Positions 24,793-38,963 of a DNA stretch of 64,000 nucleotides are shown here, in pieces. The stretch comes from Kudoa neothunni (Eukaryota > Cnidaria). Where the stretch lies: NCBI GenBank assembly GCA_964304625.1, contig OZ199840.1:9052001-9116000 (forward strand), written 5' to 3'. The notes beneath the pieces are model-generated. The model saw nothing but the letters and a program-made list of their open reading frames with translations. It was not told where the DNA came from and ran no database searches. Numbering within the stretch: the stretch's first letter is position 1; each line of letters starts with the position of its first letter. The position numbers and the translations under genes were made by a program.

Positions 24793-27128
24793 TTAACCCT
24801 CCGAACATGCCAAAATCGACTCTACACCTAGCCGTTTTGGGGTCTAGAAGATCTCACATTTTTCTTTCACAGTTTTAAAGATAAAATTATAATATATCGA
24901 TTTTTGAATTATAAAATAAATCTATCGACTAGATAGGGAGGAAATGAACAAAGACGTTAATGCGAAGATTGCCGATCCAACTCGAATAAATAGTTAGCTC
25001 CATTTAGATTTTAAGTTTTATTAAAATTAGATAACTACATCCCAAATCGTAAATTTAAATTATTCTGTGCTTATTTTATCATTTCAGGTATCTCAGACCT
25101 GTTATAATCTTTAAAATGCAGGATACTAATATTACATTTTCCATTATTGTATATTACAAATTATTACATCATTTATAATTTTTTGATAGAATAAAAAATT
25201 AGAAATGTCTTTAAGATATATTTTTTAAGATGTGTGATATATCCATTAATTGAAACATATAACCTCTTATCAATATAAATATAATCTAGCTTCATATTAT
25301 CGAATCAATTAAAACACTCTGATTTAAGAAGGAACAAGACCAGTGATAAATAAAACAATAACTATTAACAGATGGATAACTAATGTTTGTATTTTATTAC
25401 ACAATTACAACAAATAATTTCAGAGTGATTATTGCAATAATATTTTGAACATCAAAAACACATTGATTTAGTTTTTATATCCGAATCTCGCATACACAGA
25501 TTGCGCATTTTTAGCTTTAGAAGTGAAGCTTTCATTATTCGAAATAGGAAGACCATCATTGAGAAAACGTGTCACTAATAAATCAGTTAACTCTTCTAGA
25601 TATTTGGCTTTCGAAATGTTAGGCTTATTAAATCTAATTTTTTACAAGTAAAACGAGCTGACCAACTGTAAGTCAATCATATTAAAACAAACTACCGTCG
25701 ATCATCTTCTGGTATAACGTTTTACACTAGAGATAGATAGATAGAATACGTTCCACCATATCTACACCGCCTTTGGTTTTGTTATAATCAATTATAACCT
25801 GAGGTTTTTTAGTATGATCCGGATGCAACCTCCCATTTTTTGATGAAGAAGCCAACAAAATGATAGCCTTGATATTTTTGGCACATAGGATAACATCTTT
25901 ATCTTGTGATAAACAAAAATCGAATTAAAGATTTCCCTAATTTTGTCTGGCTTCATAATCGGCGGAATTCCTCTTTTATTGAAACGAAGAGTTCCAAGCA
26001 TTTTAATCCAAGATCAAGAAGTTTGTCAGCCAATTCGATCGACGTAAAGAAATTATCGCATACTATATTTCTACCAGATCCTTTTAGATATGACGACAAC
26101 CTTTTCTCCTACAATCTTGTTAACCTCATTAGTAGTTTTTCGCAGATGGAAATATTATGGGTATAATTGATGTGTGGATAAGTTAATAGAAAAAACTGCA
26201 AACCTATATGACATATACTGTTTAAACGAGCACCTACCACGAGATGCTACCAGTTACTCATCAACTGTCAGATTTGGGGGAATGTCAAATGTCAAATACA
26301 TTGAAAGAATGCTTTTCAATTTATTAAAGATATCAGTTATTCGACAAAATCTATTATTTTCACGTCATACGGTCTTAGTCTCAAAATCAGAAAGGTGAAT
26401 GATTCTACTGATTTGTGTAGATCTTTCCAAAGACATTATTTTTATAAAAATTGTGGAACTTTATTCAAGTTCCGCAATTGTTTGAGGAATCCCATCATGG
26501 ATTTAAAAATAAACATATATACAAGAATCCCCATGTACGCTTCCATTTCAACTATGATTAGTTCGTTCCATTTATGGCTGTAATGGAACGACCCAAATTT
26601 ATTTGTATTAGCAATAATGATTTTATACAATTCGTCATCAAAAAATAACAAAAAACAATCTATTAAGCAACAGATTTCTGATAAAAAGAATGCGATAATA
26701 CATGAGGATCTATTTAAAATAGGTACTTTTGGTGTTTTGATATTTGAGGGAATATCGGGAGACCATATAACATTGTTTTTATCCTTGTACATGACAATTG
26801 ACTCAAACTCATCAGAGCTTTCACAACTAATAGAAGGAAAATTATCTTATACATTATTGTCTATTTAAGTGCAATTTGATTCTTCACTTGATGGAAATTC
26901 AGTAAACAAATTATCCATTTTGTATATCGGCTGGAATCGTAGACTGTCGGAATTGATCGACGGTCATAAAATCGTGTTTTTATCAATATCTATTTGACCA
27001 AACTCTTTAATAATGCAGTATTTAATTCTATATGATTTTATACGTGTTTTAATGAAATAAAAACCTAGGGTCTGTCTGGACCCCAAAACAACTAGATGTA
27101 TAAAAAATATTTTTCGAGTTCTTTTTAA
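24793..27128 (-). mobile_element. piggyBac-like DNA transposon B (copy 2), degenerate
   Basis: Same element as 1813-4148, with TTAA at both edges, GTTTTGGGGTC inverted repeats and a decayed minus-strand transposase (GRNIVCDNFFTS, GTLRFNKRGIP, DDELYKIIIANTNKFG). Confidence 0.8.
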
Positions 27129-27616
27129 ATTAGTTTTAAATTATCAAGCCCTTTTTTTGTTCTTCGTAGCATATTTGAAGAATAGCGCCAGATTCCACTA
27201 AATAAAACTTATTGAACAATTAGTAAATTGCCTCAAAATTTGGGTTAAGAAATCAATAACAAATATTTTATGCCATTTACATTAAAACCCCGTATTCTTA
27301 TTAATTTTTCTCTATTCGAATTATATATTATATTAAAATCGATCTAATTGATTCTAAAACATAAATTTACTATCACAATTTCTAAAAATTGTGAACGTGA
27401 TTCAAATTGTAATGCGTGATGCCGACAGATGTAAACGACAAAATAGTGTGATCTCCTAATAATAGAAATTTCTAGCGCTTGTTACTATATAACTATTGTC
27501 ACCGTTTGATTTGAACTTAATTATTACGAGTTTATGTTTTAAAAAATGTTTGAATTATGTTTCTATTTTATTAAAAGCCTAGAAAAAAATTGTTTACCGT
27601 GAGTAAATTTTAATAT

Positions 27617-27805
27617 TTATGTAAATTTTAACTTGCGACGAAATATATTCTGGTTGATGGGTTGACTATTGCCAACCATAGATTTATATCTAAACAATCT
27701 ATTGCATTTCGTGCAAATAATAATGTCAAGACGGGAGATTTCGTCTCCATCTTTGGTAAATATGGATGGAAAATTGTCTAATTTTTTGGTCTTAATGCTG
27801 AACAT
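27617..27805 (-). pseudogene. BED-type zinc-finger fragment, hAT-like (copy 2)
   Basis: Second copy of the CTKCNRLFRYKS frame at 4637-4825. Same reservations: the histidine pair is missing and no hAT core is nearby. Confidence 0.35.
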
Positions 27806-29273
27806 CTTCAGTGAGTAGAGAGCACCATTATCTAAACTTTTTTCACATCGTCAATATTCCAGGAAAACATCTCGAATAGAGGTTTAACATGCGAGTGTCG
27901 AGACTATTGAATATTCGAAATTTCACTACTGAGAGAGTAATTCAAATTTCGTGGGATTAGCTAAAACAGCGTGCCTTTACATCTACTATATAAGCATACT
28001 AGTGTCATTAGCGCAACTTAGTACGATATCGAAAATACTTAACATTGAAAAATCTCTTATGATAACTCAAAAAATACGCTAATCCACTCAAGTAATCTGT
28101 ATAAGTTAATTACGTATTTTTTACATACGTAATAAAAAATAGAAACCTTAAAATATTATAGTTAGGTGTGAAAATATTAGATCCGATTAAATATAAATTT
28201 GTATAAGCCATGCTTATAAACAAACATACAGGTAAACATATATAGTTAACAACGTATTGTCGTAGTTGAACACCATTTTTATTGTATTATATTTCTTGAA
28301 TTGAGCTTTTTAAAAAATAAGTATAGAAAAATTAATTGATAATAAACTTTATTTCCACATTTTTAATGTAGTGAAATTAAATAGCTAATCACTGAATTAT
28401 TATAAAAATTTAATAAAAAAAATTTAATGATAAAATGACTCTAACTCCTTTTATTGCAAATAAATTGTCACCTAAAAAATATATAAACTAAAAAATATAT
28501 TAATTAATCGAACTAATTTTTTAAAAAATTTATAGTAGATACATAAGATAATTTACTATTATTAAAAATGTTTTTACAACACAATTAATTTGAAAGTGCC
28601 TATGTTGTTGTATTTGGGATTTAGTGGCAAAATTATGAGTTACAACCATTAGCTGAATTCTTGCTTTAGAAATTCATCTATTTAATTATGAATGATCGCT
28701 TAAGAATAGGTAGAAAATGACGCTGAAAATGTTGTTTTTAGATTCTTAATCCTATCTTATTACTTGTTCTAGAACTCAATTATTTCGATTTTAATAAACA
28801 TCTACTAACGTAAATTCTCTAATTCAAAGGGTTATCACATATTTTTGAGAAATTAATTACTATACTTCTTATCACGTGATTAAAATTATTCTCCAACAAT
28901 ATCCCCAGTAAATTCAGCACGACAATAATACGTCATATAATAATTCCATAATATTTCTGAATCATTTCCAATTTTTAATACTTATTAATCACAAAAGTGA
29001 TATTATCGGCGGATTCAATGTGTTCCACTTTGATATTATTATAAGCTTAATATAATTATTAAAAATATTAAACCACATCAAACAGCCATTTTATATATTT
29101 TAGAAAACAAAAAATATGACAACAAATAAATATAAGGGTTTCAAAATTAGAAAAGATAAATTAAAACAAACTCAGAAAAATTAACTCTCGAAGACATTTT
29201 AAAATATATTAAGATATTTATTAAATGCGCCAAAAGAATAAAGTATAGCTATGTGTAAGAAAAGAATGATTGA

Positions 29274-32200
29274 TCAATAAGAGTCCATGCAACGCCTAAT
29301 TTTTTCTCCAATATTGAGTACCATATCCTATTTTCCATGGAAATAAAGAAAATTAAATAACAATAAACAGAGAAATATCAATTCAATACCTCGGTGCCAG
29401 CTCTAACACGAACAATTCCACCAATCGAAGGTGAACCTTTTGTGTCGGATAATTCCATGCTGATGTTCACGAGGGCTTCTTCATTGAAAGAGCTAATAAT
29501 CCCCGAATTACACACAAGAAACTTGCAGTCACCATCCATAGCCTATGCAGTATAATAATTTTATTAAATAAAAATCGAAGGGTAGAACGAAAATAATTTT
29601 GAAAAAATTACTTTTTTTGGTGTTAAATTGATCATTTTGGTGGATTTGAGTATGCTATCCATGAATTGTAACATATCGGAGCATTCGGTTTTGATATGGA
29701 TCTAACGTAAATAGAAAATACGTACTATTTACAATGTAACAAATAAAATTAGATAATACAGTATTTTCCCAATCTAAATCTTTCCATTTGGTTAAAAATT
29801 CGCTTTGAGAACATTGGAAAGGCTTGGTGTAATCGGTGACATCAAGATAGATGGGATTCAATACAATACAGTTTCTGTCACTTTGACTACTGGAAATATC
29901 ATAAACTAAAATTGAGAAAAATGTTGTGTAAATACATTAAAAGCGTTATAAATAATTTTGAATTTACAGAGATTTCCGTAGAGAGTACCATTTTCAAGAG
30001 ACATAACTTTTATAGGTAACTGAAAATGGTTCAAAGATTAGAAGTTACTAGTGTAAGTAGAATCTATTACTTTGGTTGCAGAAAAAGCAAATGGGCCCAA
30101 CATCATGGGATTCGACTTGGCAAATGTGGAATTTTTGCCTACATCCAAAAAAATCAATAATCATCACCAAAATACAGTAATTTCATCACTAACCATGTGA
30201 AACAACCTCAACAACCACATTTTGCAGTGTGTCGTTGGTTCGATTAACAATTAAAATATCCAGAGTGACTTCGAATGATTTGATAATAGTGATAGTTTCA
30301 ACATAGATCGAATCGGAGAGACCAGTCAATTGTATAACCTAATAGATTGGAATTAGAATTCGACTAGAGTTAGAGTTAGTTAGAATTAATGACAGCAAAA
30401 TTGTGATTGAAATTTTCCCAATTAATACTTACATTATTGAGTGAGTAAGTGGATTGGTGTTGGTTGTTCACCAAGTCAACACTGCTGGTATCAAAGTTGA
30501 ATTCAACTCCGCTGGTCGTGGTGGGTGAATAAAACTGTTGTTGATTGTCTTCATCGTCGCTACTGCAACAGAGAATTGTCGAGAAATCCACCTGATCGTT
30601 CACCTTGACACAGGCGTTTATGTGATTGGCTGTACCATTGTCGGCCCAATTCCATTGCTCATCGTTAGGAGAGTTAAGCAAATTACTGTTTTGGTTAATC
30701 TAAGATCAAATAATGATAACTAAAACAAATCCAATCAATTCACAATCATACAATAGTTTCCAAGTTGACAACATTTTGATTTTCCTCAAAAAATTTGCTA
30801 TAGAGTGTGAGTTTTTGTTGGAATTCCTCGCCATTTTCAGCCAGCAAACTGTCATTTAAGCTACTAATGAGATGGAGATTTGCATGGATTTTTTCGCGCC
30901 AATAACCCTTTATTTCCTAAAGAATGTTTTTTCAGAGATCACAAATTTTTCCGTACTAAAATATGACCATATAATATAATCAATTACGTTTTTTTGTTGT
31001 TTAGCATTTTCCAACAATGTAGTGATAATAAAAATTGCCATAGCAATGAATTTCTAAGTCACAAAATTTCTTGTTATTAATTTAAATACAACCACCAAGT
31101 TACATTAATATCTGTGGTGTTTTGAACGTCAATTGCAACAAGCAAGACAGAATGAACCATTAAAAATGACACAAGAGTGGTGAAAGAGTCCATAACAATA
31201 TCTTTAATGTCGACAAACTTGAAAAGACTATTTTTGGTAGACGATAAAGTGTGAGTGTTGATTGGGGTGGTGAGTGAGTTTTGAAACGCGTACGTGCCAT
31301 CAGGAAGAATTAAATTGGATTTTTGAGTAGTTTTTGGTGAGTGGCTACTATCCACATCAGCGAGTGTCTTATCGTTCGATTCTGTCAAAATGTAATAAAG
31401 TTTTGAAAGTAATTTTTTGACAATGGCAGCATTTTTGCAATGGAAAATAAAAATTATAAAAATCTCCTGAACAATCCTATTAATACAGTAGAAATTAAGA
31501 GAATGATAAAAATTAACGTCCCATACATCAAACTGGGCACAAACCCAACAATATCAATCAACTGCTCCAATACAAGTTCATATCCACTTGAATTGTTGAT
31601 GATGTGGAGTTTGATCAAATTTAAAACATTCGTGGCATTGGCTTGATGACTGGAATACACGGTCTCAATCAAAATGGGAATAATTTGAGGAGATATGTCC
31701 GCACATTTCTCCGAAAAATGATACAAAGTATCAATCAACAGCTAGATGACGATAAAACAGTATTAAATAAACAGGTGTAACGTATAACTTAACGAATGAT
31801 TACATTCATATATTTGACTGTGTGAATTTCGGAAGGCGTTAATTTGCCCATGCCCACACTGCGTCGATTGGCATTAGTTTTCGAATGTAACTTAACAATC
31901 TCGCGAGTAATAATCTCAGTGGCTCTGCTGTAGGATGCGGTATCGATAATGAGAAATTGCACTCCCGAAAGAATACACTGAGCCACACTCAAGTCAACAA
32001 CAGCATCCTCACCAGATTGTGTCAACAATGACAGGATATCCATCGAAAAGGTCGATATCATGGTTTTCAATTCGTTCGATTGGCATTGCTTTATTAGGCT
32101 TTTAATTTTGTTTAGTAACACCAACCGAATATTATTATCGGTTTCTTGAAACATCAGTTGTACGTAACATTCTACTACTCGCTAAAATAACGATATATTA

Positions 32201-32385
32201 TATCATTATTTTATTTAAATGTCAAAAAATATATTGTTCTTTTATTAATTGTCGCAGCTGTTAAAATTGATATTATCCGTCTGAAGACATTAGGAAATTT
32301 CATCATAAATCAGTGTTTTCCTATTCGAATCCGACGCACACCTTCATTCGAAGAGAAACCAAAATACACACTCTCTTTTAACACG

Positions 32386-32421
<36 letters not shown>

Positions 32422-35400
32422 AACGTGTATCTCATTCAAGGAATCTTGATAGTAATTATTCTTACATGCATATAGAACTAGTTTTAAGAATTAAGAAAAG
32501 ATAATTTCGCATTACGTTTCAGTGTTATTTTACTATTTTTAAAATCATTAAAAATATTAGCGAACCTTTTAATAAGTAAAATAACCAAGGTACACAAGAC
32601 CGGTCCATTACTGTCTATTCGCTTGCTCGATACGTTATTATAAATATTTTAATCTACATTGACTTTCATACGTAAAAACTGTTACAACTACTTAAATAAT
32701 ATAATTATTTTATAAGATTAAAGCTCTTAATGACCTAATTATTAGTTTCTATCCTAAAACTTCAACTTTAATATTCCAATAAATACTGAGTTTTCCTTGG
32801 GCTCAAAATAATTTAGTATGATATAAAAATTGCGTTGAAAAACGTTATACCCCATGTTATAGTAGTTTGAAATTTTATATTCACGATTACTTTTGCACCA
32901 AAATACAGTCCATTCACATTACGTGTTACGTAAGTTAATAAGAGTTAATTATTCAAATATTCGGTCTAATCGATATTTTTAAAAATACTCAATTAATCTG
33001 TTAACAGTTAATAAATAAATAAATTAATTATATCGATAATATCAAATAATACGTTCATTATTAAAAACAAAAAGCATCTCAACACTTCAGATTTAATCAT
33101 ATTAAGTTAATTCAATTTGAATCTTATTAAAAACTTATATAAAAATCGGAAAATTGTGTTAAAATAACCAATCTATAATTTTCCATTCACAGATTTTTAA
33201 AACCTGATAATATCCTTCACAAAATCATAAGAAAGGAATAATAATTAATATTTTTATTATATAAATTTCTTATAATTTTTAAACCAATAATAATATTTAT
33301 AATTAAAATATTTATTCTTATCACAGAATTTTTTAAAAGAACAGAAAATTCTACGTTATGTTTACATAATGGTTTAATTTGGTAAATAAATTTTGATCAT
33401 TAATTAGATTGCTCCATAAAATTAAAGTCATTTTCACTTAATACCACTATTTATATTTTTATGGAAAGTGCATGCCTATTTAAGTGTATTTAACCTTCGG
33501 AATGCTTTTGGGGTCTATTAGACTCCAAGCCATATTAAAGATTAGTTTTTGCACCCTTCCAATTTTCTAAATATTCCAAATAAATGTTCTAAAACTTGGT
33601 CTATTCTTATAAAATTTCTTACACTGTATGTATATCGAATAAGTGTTGAATTATCATTAATGAATGAAAAACAAAATAAAAATTATACACTTGGTGCTTT
33701 TAGGGTTGAATAGACCCTAAATTTTATTTTATCGTTTTATGTATAAAATTATAATAAAATGTATCGACGAAATTAAGATTAAAATGAGGTTAGTTTATAT
33801 TATTATACACGAACCGTGCTTATTACATATATTATTCTTAATATAGGCCTTTAACGAAATATATTCCATTGAATATAATTCCAACTTCAGTGAAATCATT
33901 GATTCCTCTGATTTTATTGATTCTGCCACTGATTTATCTGAATATGATGACAAAAATCTCGGATTTGGGTTGGAGAAGCTTTAAAAACCTCCAAAATACG
34001 AAAGAAATCTTTTTAAATAAGCCTATGATCTTACGAATGTTTCAGCTCTAATTATATTTCATATTTCATATAACGGATTTTTTGGCATTTTTTTACAGAA
34101 ATGTTGCCTGCAATGCCAATACGTTTGAGTTTTATTATTATAATCTTATAATCATTGCTGCAAAGAGTTTTCAGTGATTGAAAATGGTTATGACTTAGAG
34201 TTAATAAAAAGAATTTTCCTCGTATAATGAAAAAAAATAAAACAAATCCGTCATATAGCACACTTTTTCTATTTAATGAAAAGAAAATTCCAACCCCTTA
34301 AGTAAGTCACTAAAATAATAAGGATTTGTTAATTTTAGCCAATTCAACAGCTTATACAAATATATTGAACGATGAAAGAAAGAAAGAAAGTAGCCAGGTA
34401 GCATCAATTATTATAACAAAAATTAAATGAACTTTTGATACGATATCGGAAACTTCACCAGTTATGTTTTTTGGCAATAATATGTGATTTTATCGATAGA
34501 ATTTTTTTATTTTCGCACGACGAAGTTTTAAAAACTATTTAAATTCATAAGATTAAATAATAAAATATGGTAAAACCTCATTAATTCCAAAAATAAAGTT
34601 AAAATTTTGTACCACACAGCATATGTAACCGGCGAAAATGTGTACAAGTGCAGTTTTGAATAATACAGCCTAATAATTAACTCTCATAACCTACGGAAAT
34701 CTAATCTAATCTAATCTAATAATAGATAAAATACATGATATGTTTATTCAAATGGCTTTACATTCGAAATTTCAATGAAAACTAATTTTTTCCATTAGCT
34801 CTATTAAAACTCATATAAACCAGGGAATAAATAGTTAAAAGCCATGACAATTAATTTCAACTAGTAGGTATTCTCAGAACAATAAATACTTTAATAGTCT
34901 TGGTGGAGTTGGATAGATACACCAAAGAATTGGCAGCTTCATATTTGACTGCATTGCTCGTTTTATTGGACATCATCAATGAGATGATCACAGGGAAAAA
35001 AATACTTCGATCAGACGAATGCATTTGGCTGGACTAATTGCGAATATAGTGGATGACCAGTAACTATCAAAAATACTCTAAGCATCACTTCTATGATAAC
35101 TAATTGGAGTGTGGAATCAAATTCGAATATTTTGGGTAGACATTGTTTCAGATAACCAACAGCAGAGGGCTAAAATGAATACAATTGTAAATGACATGTA
35201 GAATAGGTGAGATTGGCTACCTTATCAACTTGTAAAAGCATAAGAAAAGCGTTACGAACACAAGCAGAATCCTTCTCATCGACAAGATAATTGAGAATAA
35301 GCTCGGGCGCATTGGCAACCAAATGAGGGAACTTTCTGTAGATGGTACAAATGGCAACGATTGCGTTTTTTCTCACAAAATTTTTGTTGTGACGAAGACA

Positions 35401-36059
35401 TTGTTTGATGGATGGCATCAAAGATTCCAATATCTCGCAGTTCTAGAGTTGAATCATCTCTCGACTCAATCCCAATGCACCACAAACAACAACAATAACA
35501 ACAACAATTACATTAACTTTGCATAGAAATCTCAATGTGAAAGAACGGACATATTCGTTGGGATTTTCGAGATCCTACAAACACATTCAATAATTGAATT
35601 TCTTCTTTGTTTATAGTAGCAACAGCCATCGCCAGTTTTTTTAATTTTAACAATGATGGAGCAAAAATTAAGGTGTAATACTTTTCGATAAGAATCCACC
35701 ACCAATATCATCTCTGTGATAAGATTGCCATTTGGTTGGGTTTTAGGAAGCAACTCCCAGAAAATCAATAGCAATTTTTTGATTTCGTGGTCGGTTTGTG
35801 GGGATAAAAATCGAATCACACTCATCAACAAACTGCTATTAACCTGATATCCTTTCACCATCTCAACCACCAACGATCTAAGGCATTTCAGCTTCATTTC
35901 TTTGTTTCCCTTCTCTTTAATTGGGGCAATAACACCAGAAAATCAATTAGAAATATTGTTACCGATATTCTCTTTGAGTCTGGTTTCATTATTGACGTCT
36001 ATTTCCGAATTTGAATTCAACAGAAGATAGCAGTTGTCCTCGTTGGTTGAAATTGTCAT
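29274..36059 (-). CDS. COPB1: Coatomer subunit beta (beta-COP), complete
   Basis: Scaffold subunit of the COPI coat, which binds membranes through Arf and drives Golgi-to-ER transport. I place the start at 36059 (MTISTNEDNCYLLLNSNSEI), matching the short N-terminus of animal beta-COP; an in-frame ATG at 36134 would add 25 residues. Adaptin-like N-terminal HEAT repeats follow: SVIRFLSPQTDHEIKKLLLI with FWELLPKTQPNG, DSYRK, then NPNEYVRSFTLRFLCK, LESLMPSIKQCLRHNKNFVR and APELILNYLVDEKDSACVR. After a roughly 2.7-kb intron (32.2-34.9 kb) come ETDNNIRLVLLNKI, SGIRL-type helices, and the C-terminal appendage with LTGLSDSIYVE, VTLDILIVNRTNDTLQN, WKDLDWEN and FNEEALVNIS. The stop is at 29274. The first intron is 48 nt (35915-35962). 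It is very divergent from textbook beta-COP but collinear throughout. The large intron contains piggyBac relic C. Confidence 0.93.
32391..32418. repeat. (TA)n microsatellite (copy 2)
   Basis: Counterpart of the run at 9410-9437, inside the large COPB1 intron. Confidence 0.95.
33490..33984 (+). mobile_element. piggyBac-like 5' end relic C (copy 2)
   Basis: Second copy of the TTAA-CCTTCGG... terminus with the GGGGTC/GACTCC hairpin and the acidic N-terminal remnant, inside the COPB1 intron. Confidence 0.55.
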
Positions 36060-36739
36060 TGTAAAGCTGGGTTGAAGGTGTTTGTTTGCTGAGTAGGAAT
36101 TAAAGATTGCGCCTGCGTACATGTGTGTCAGCATATTGGTTTTATATTGCTAGTTGAGTGTTAAATTTTTATTATGTTACTTCATAGTTATTTTTAAATA
36201 ATATTTGATTATTTGTGACCAATAAATGAGCTACTACAATGTTACCAATGATGCTCTCTCTCTCGAATAAATTGACTAAATTTGTCCTATTTATTGAAGA
36301 TTGTCATATTTTTTCAATATTGTTGTTTTATACAGTAGATGATTTGTTTCATCACTCCTTCAGGGACTGAGGAAAAAGTCGGCGAAATTGGTCACATCCG
36401 GTTCTGCGTACGCATATTAAAGTGAATTTGTTTTTTATTGCTATCTATTCATTAAAAAAATTTTTTATTATTCAATAATGGAAGATAAATATAACGTGAT
36501 TTATCGGAAAATCAAATAAATTATGTTCGAGAAAAATATTTTGTAATTTTAATTTGTTTCATATTGGTTGAGAGAATCTTAAATATCGACCATTCTGCTG
36601 GATTCAAAATAATATTTTGATTATTATCATGCGCCCAAAAAAGAATTTTAATTCCTTCAAATATTCAAAAGCTTTTTTTCAGATAATAATTTTGTTGCTG
36701 GGAGTTCTTCCAGATTATGTGTCCTCCTATCCGTGTCAG

Positions 36740-38060
36740 ATTGTTCTGCATCCAACAGCGTTAAAACCTTAAAAAATATAATTAAAATAAAATTATCAAA
36801 TATCTTACTGATGTCTAGAATTCGATCATTTAGGTTATTTCATTCGCGATCAAATCATCAGAAACTTTTTCACTATTTTCGACTAATAAACCATTCTGAT
36901 TTGAGGTAGATCTTAACGAGGAAAATCCTGCTTTTATGAACAATTTTTGATTGTATTTTTAGAAACTCTCTCCCATGCAGTTTTAATTAATCCCATTGCT
37001 TCTAAAACATTTGAAGGAGTCAGCTCTATTCCCATTTCAACATAAGAAATGAATCGTTCTATCATCGACTATTTGTGGCATGATTTAAAGGAAGGGATGA
37101 CTCCCTGATCTAGCGACTGCAAAACGCTAGTGGTGTTTTTGGGGAAGATATTAATTTACGTTGGAAAAGTTTTTTGGAAAATGGAGGTCGCGTTGTCTAA
37201 AAATATCTAAAAATAGTAAATTTTTAGTCTTGTTTAATAAAGTCACCATTAATTTTCGAAATATATCTCAAGAAAATATCCTCGGTCATTGAAGTCATTT
37301 CGTTTGGTTCCAATAAAAGCGGTAACCTCTTAATATTCTTGGAACAGTGTGATTTTCTATTCGGTCCGATTAGATTACACATGGATCTAATTTTTCTCCG
37401 CTTAACGAAGAAGTTCCTTATAAAACAGTCAAACGTTTTTTTTGATTTTTTAGTCCCTCTAATATTGTTCTCGGATGAATGAACATAACTGTTACTTTAA
37501 ATAAATTGAGAGGTATTTATCCCGCTGTTGTTGATATAGCAAACCCCTCTCATCATTGTTGTAAATGCAATCCTCTGAATATCCATCATAAGGCGCTCCA
37601 ATTTTACACATCCATCCTGCTGTAGTTTTAGGATCAACGTCGCCAGATTCACCGTGAATATTAACCTTTTTAATATTATATCTTTTTTCGAAGCAAGTAA
37701 GTTATACATGCTTTGCAGTTGATGACAAATTTTTTACGATCAACCAACTCATTTCTTTTATATATAGTTATCTATGATAATCTATAATATTCGCGGCGCT
37801 TAATTCGATCATTTTGCTTCTCTTGATCGATATCATTATTCACATATTTTCTGTTTTAGAATGTAAACCTTCTATATATATTTTCAGAATTTTTCTCTCA
37901 TTTTTAAAATTCCTTTAAGAGTCGTAATTTTTGATAATCTAAAATGTTTGGTAGTAGTGATTTTCGCATCTTTCAGCAGTAAATTGTCATAATTTTTAAT
38001 TCAATTAATTTATATTTTTCTTTTAAAATTATAATTAGCGGCGCTTTTCTGACCATTAAA
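36740..38060 (-). mobile_element. pogo/Tigger-type (Tc1-mariner superfamily) transposase relic
   Basis: Minus-strand remnant read in several frames, in the expected order. Near 37990-37880 there is a psq-like helix-turn-helix (HFRLSKITTLKGILKMREKF). At about 37690-37500 comes RYNIKKVNIHGESGDVD, then GYSEDCIYNNDERGLLYQQQ, matching the CENP-B/Tigger GESG.VD...ED.YN.DETGL block. Next are RLTVL.GTSSLSGEKL.PCV and a MTSMTEDIFLRYISKINGDF segment, then FPKNTTSVLQSLDQGVIPSF near 37130, followed by LEAMGLIKTAWERVSKNTIK. Stops and frame changes make it inactive. Terminal repeats with a TA duplication were not found. Confidence 0.75.
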
Positions 38061-38963
38061 ATAAAAAAAACAAAATTATAAATTAACTCAACTCCAAAAA
38101 AGTACCTGAACGAGTCGATCACGTGACATTTGTGTAAGTTATTTCGCAACTTTACAACTTTATTTTTCGATAAAAACTGATAAAATTGTTTATAACAAAT
38201 TATTATTGATCAATATTTCATCTCTTAGTCAAAATAAGTAGTTTTCAAAAAGTGTGTGAAAGAGATTACCCACATACATACATACTTGGAATACAATAGA
38301 ATACAATACGATACAATGCAGTACTGTACTGTACTGTACTGTACTGTACTATAGTATGTAGTCTGCAGTCACATAATGGCAAAAAATAATTCAAAATAAG
38401 AAATTATCGCCGATTAAAAAATTAAAGGAAATATAACTTTATTTTATGTATTTTATATAGGAGAATGTATAATGTAAATATTTTTATACATGGTACATTG
38501 TTGTGTTTATAATTGGAACAACTACATTAGAATATTGTCAACCGCAATTTTGAGTCGTTGTATTTTTTAATAATTCAATCTTAAAGATAAAAAATATTAA
38601 ATGAGCATAACAAAAATTAATAAAATTTAATAATAATAATTTTTGGAAGTTAATAGATACGTAAGAGGAATTTTAACGAAATCATCATGTTAAATTAAAT
38701 ACTAAAGAACATTAAATTTTTAAATTCTTTAATGGGGTTTTAAGAGTTGGTATCAATTTTTGAGAGAAATGAAAAATGACGGGATTAAATATTACATGAG
38801 CTGACATTGTTTATTGTGTAGACGAAATTAAATGGATTTTTCTCAATAAAGGTCAATATACATTAAATATGTCACAATTAATATTAAATGAAAAATCCGC
38901 ATAATTTTTGACAGTGCGCGCGCAACCATAGTTTTGATCCCCTAAATTTTGGCCCCAATTTGA
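38061..38963. other. Spacer upstream of HMBS with a (GTACT)6 repeat
   Basis: AT-rich, no gene seen. Contains six perfect GTACT units at 38321-38350 and, about 35 nt before the HMBS start codon, a GTGCGCGCGC block (38927-38936) that stands out from the AT-rich background and could be promoter-associated. Confidence 0.6.

Larger units (their letters stand above)
22981..34190. repeat. Copy 2 of the 11.2-kb duplicated segment
   Basis: Near-perfect repeat of 1-11208. Unlike copy 1 it continues uninterrupted into the 5' part of COPB1, and its COPB1 exons keep their reading frames. This is the copy to trust. Confidence 0.95.
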
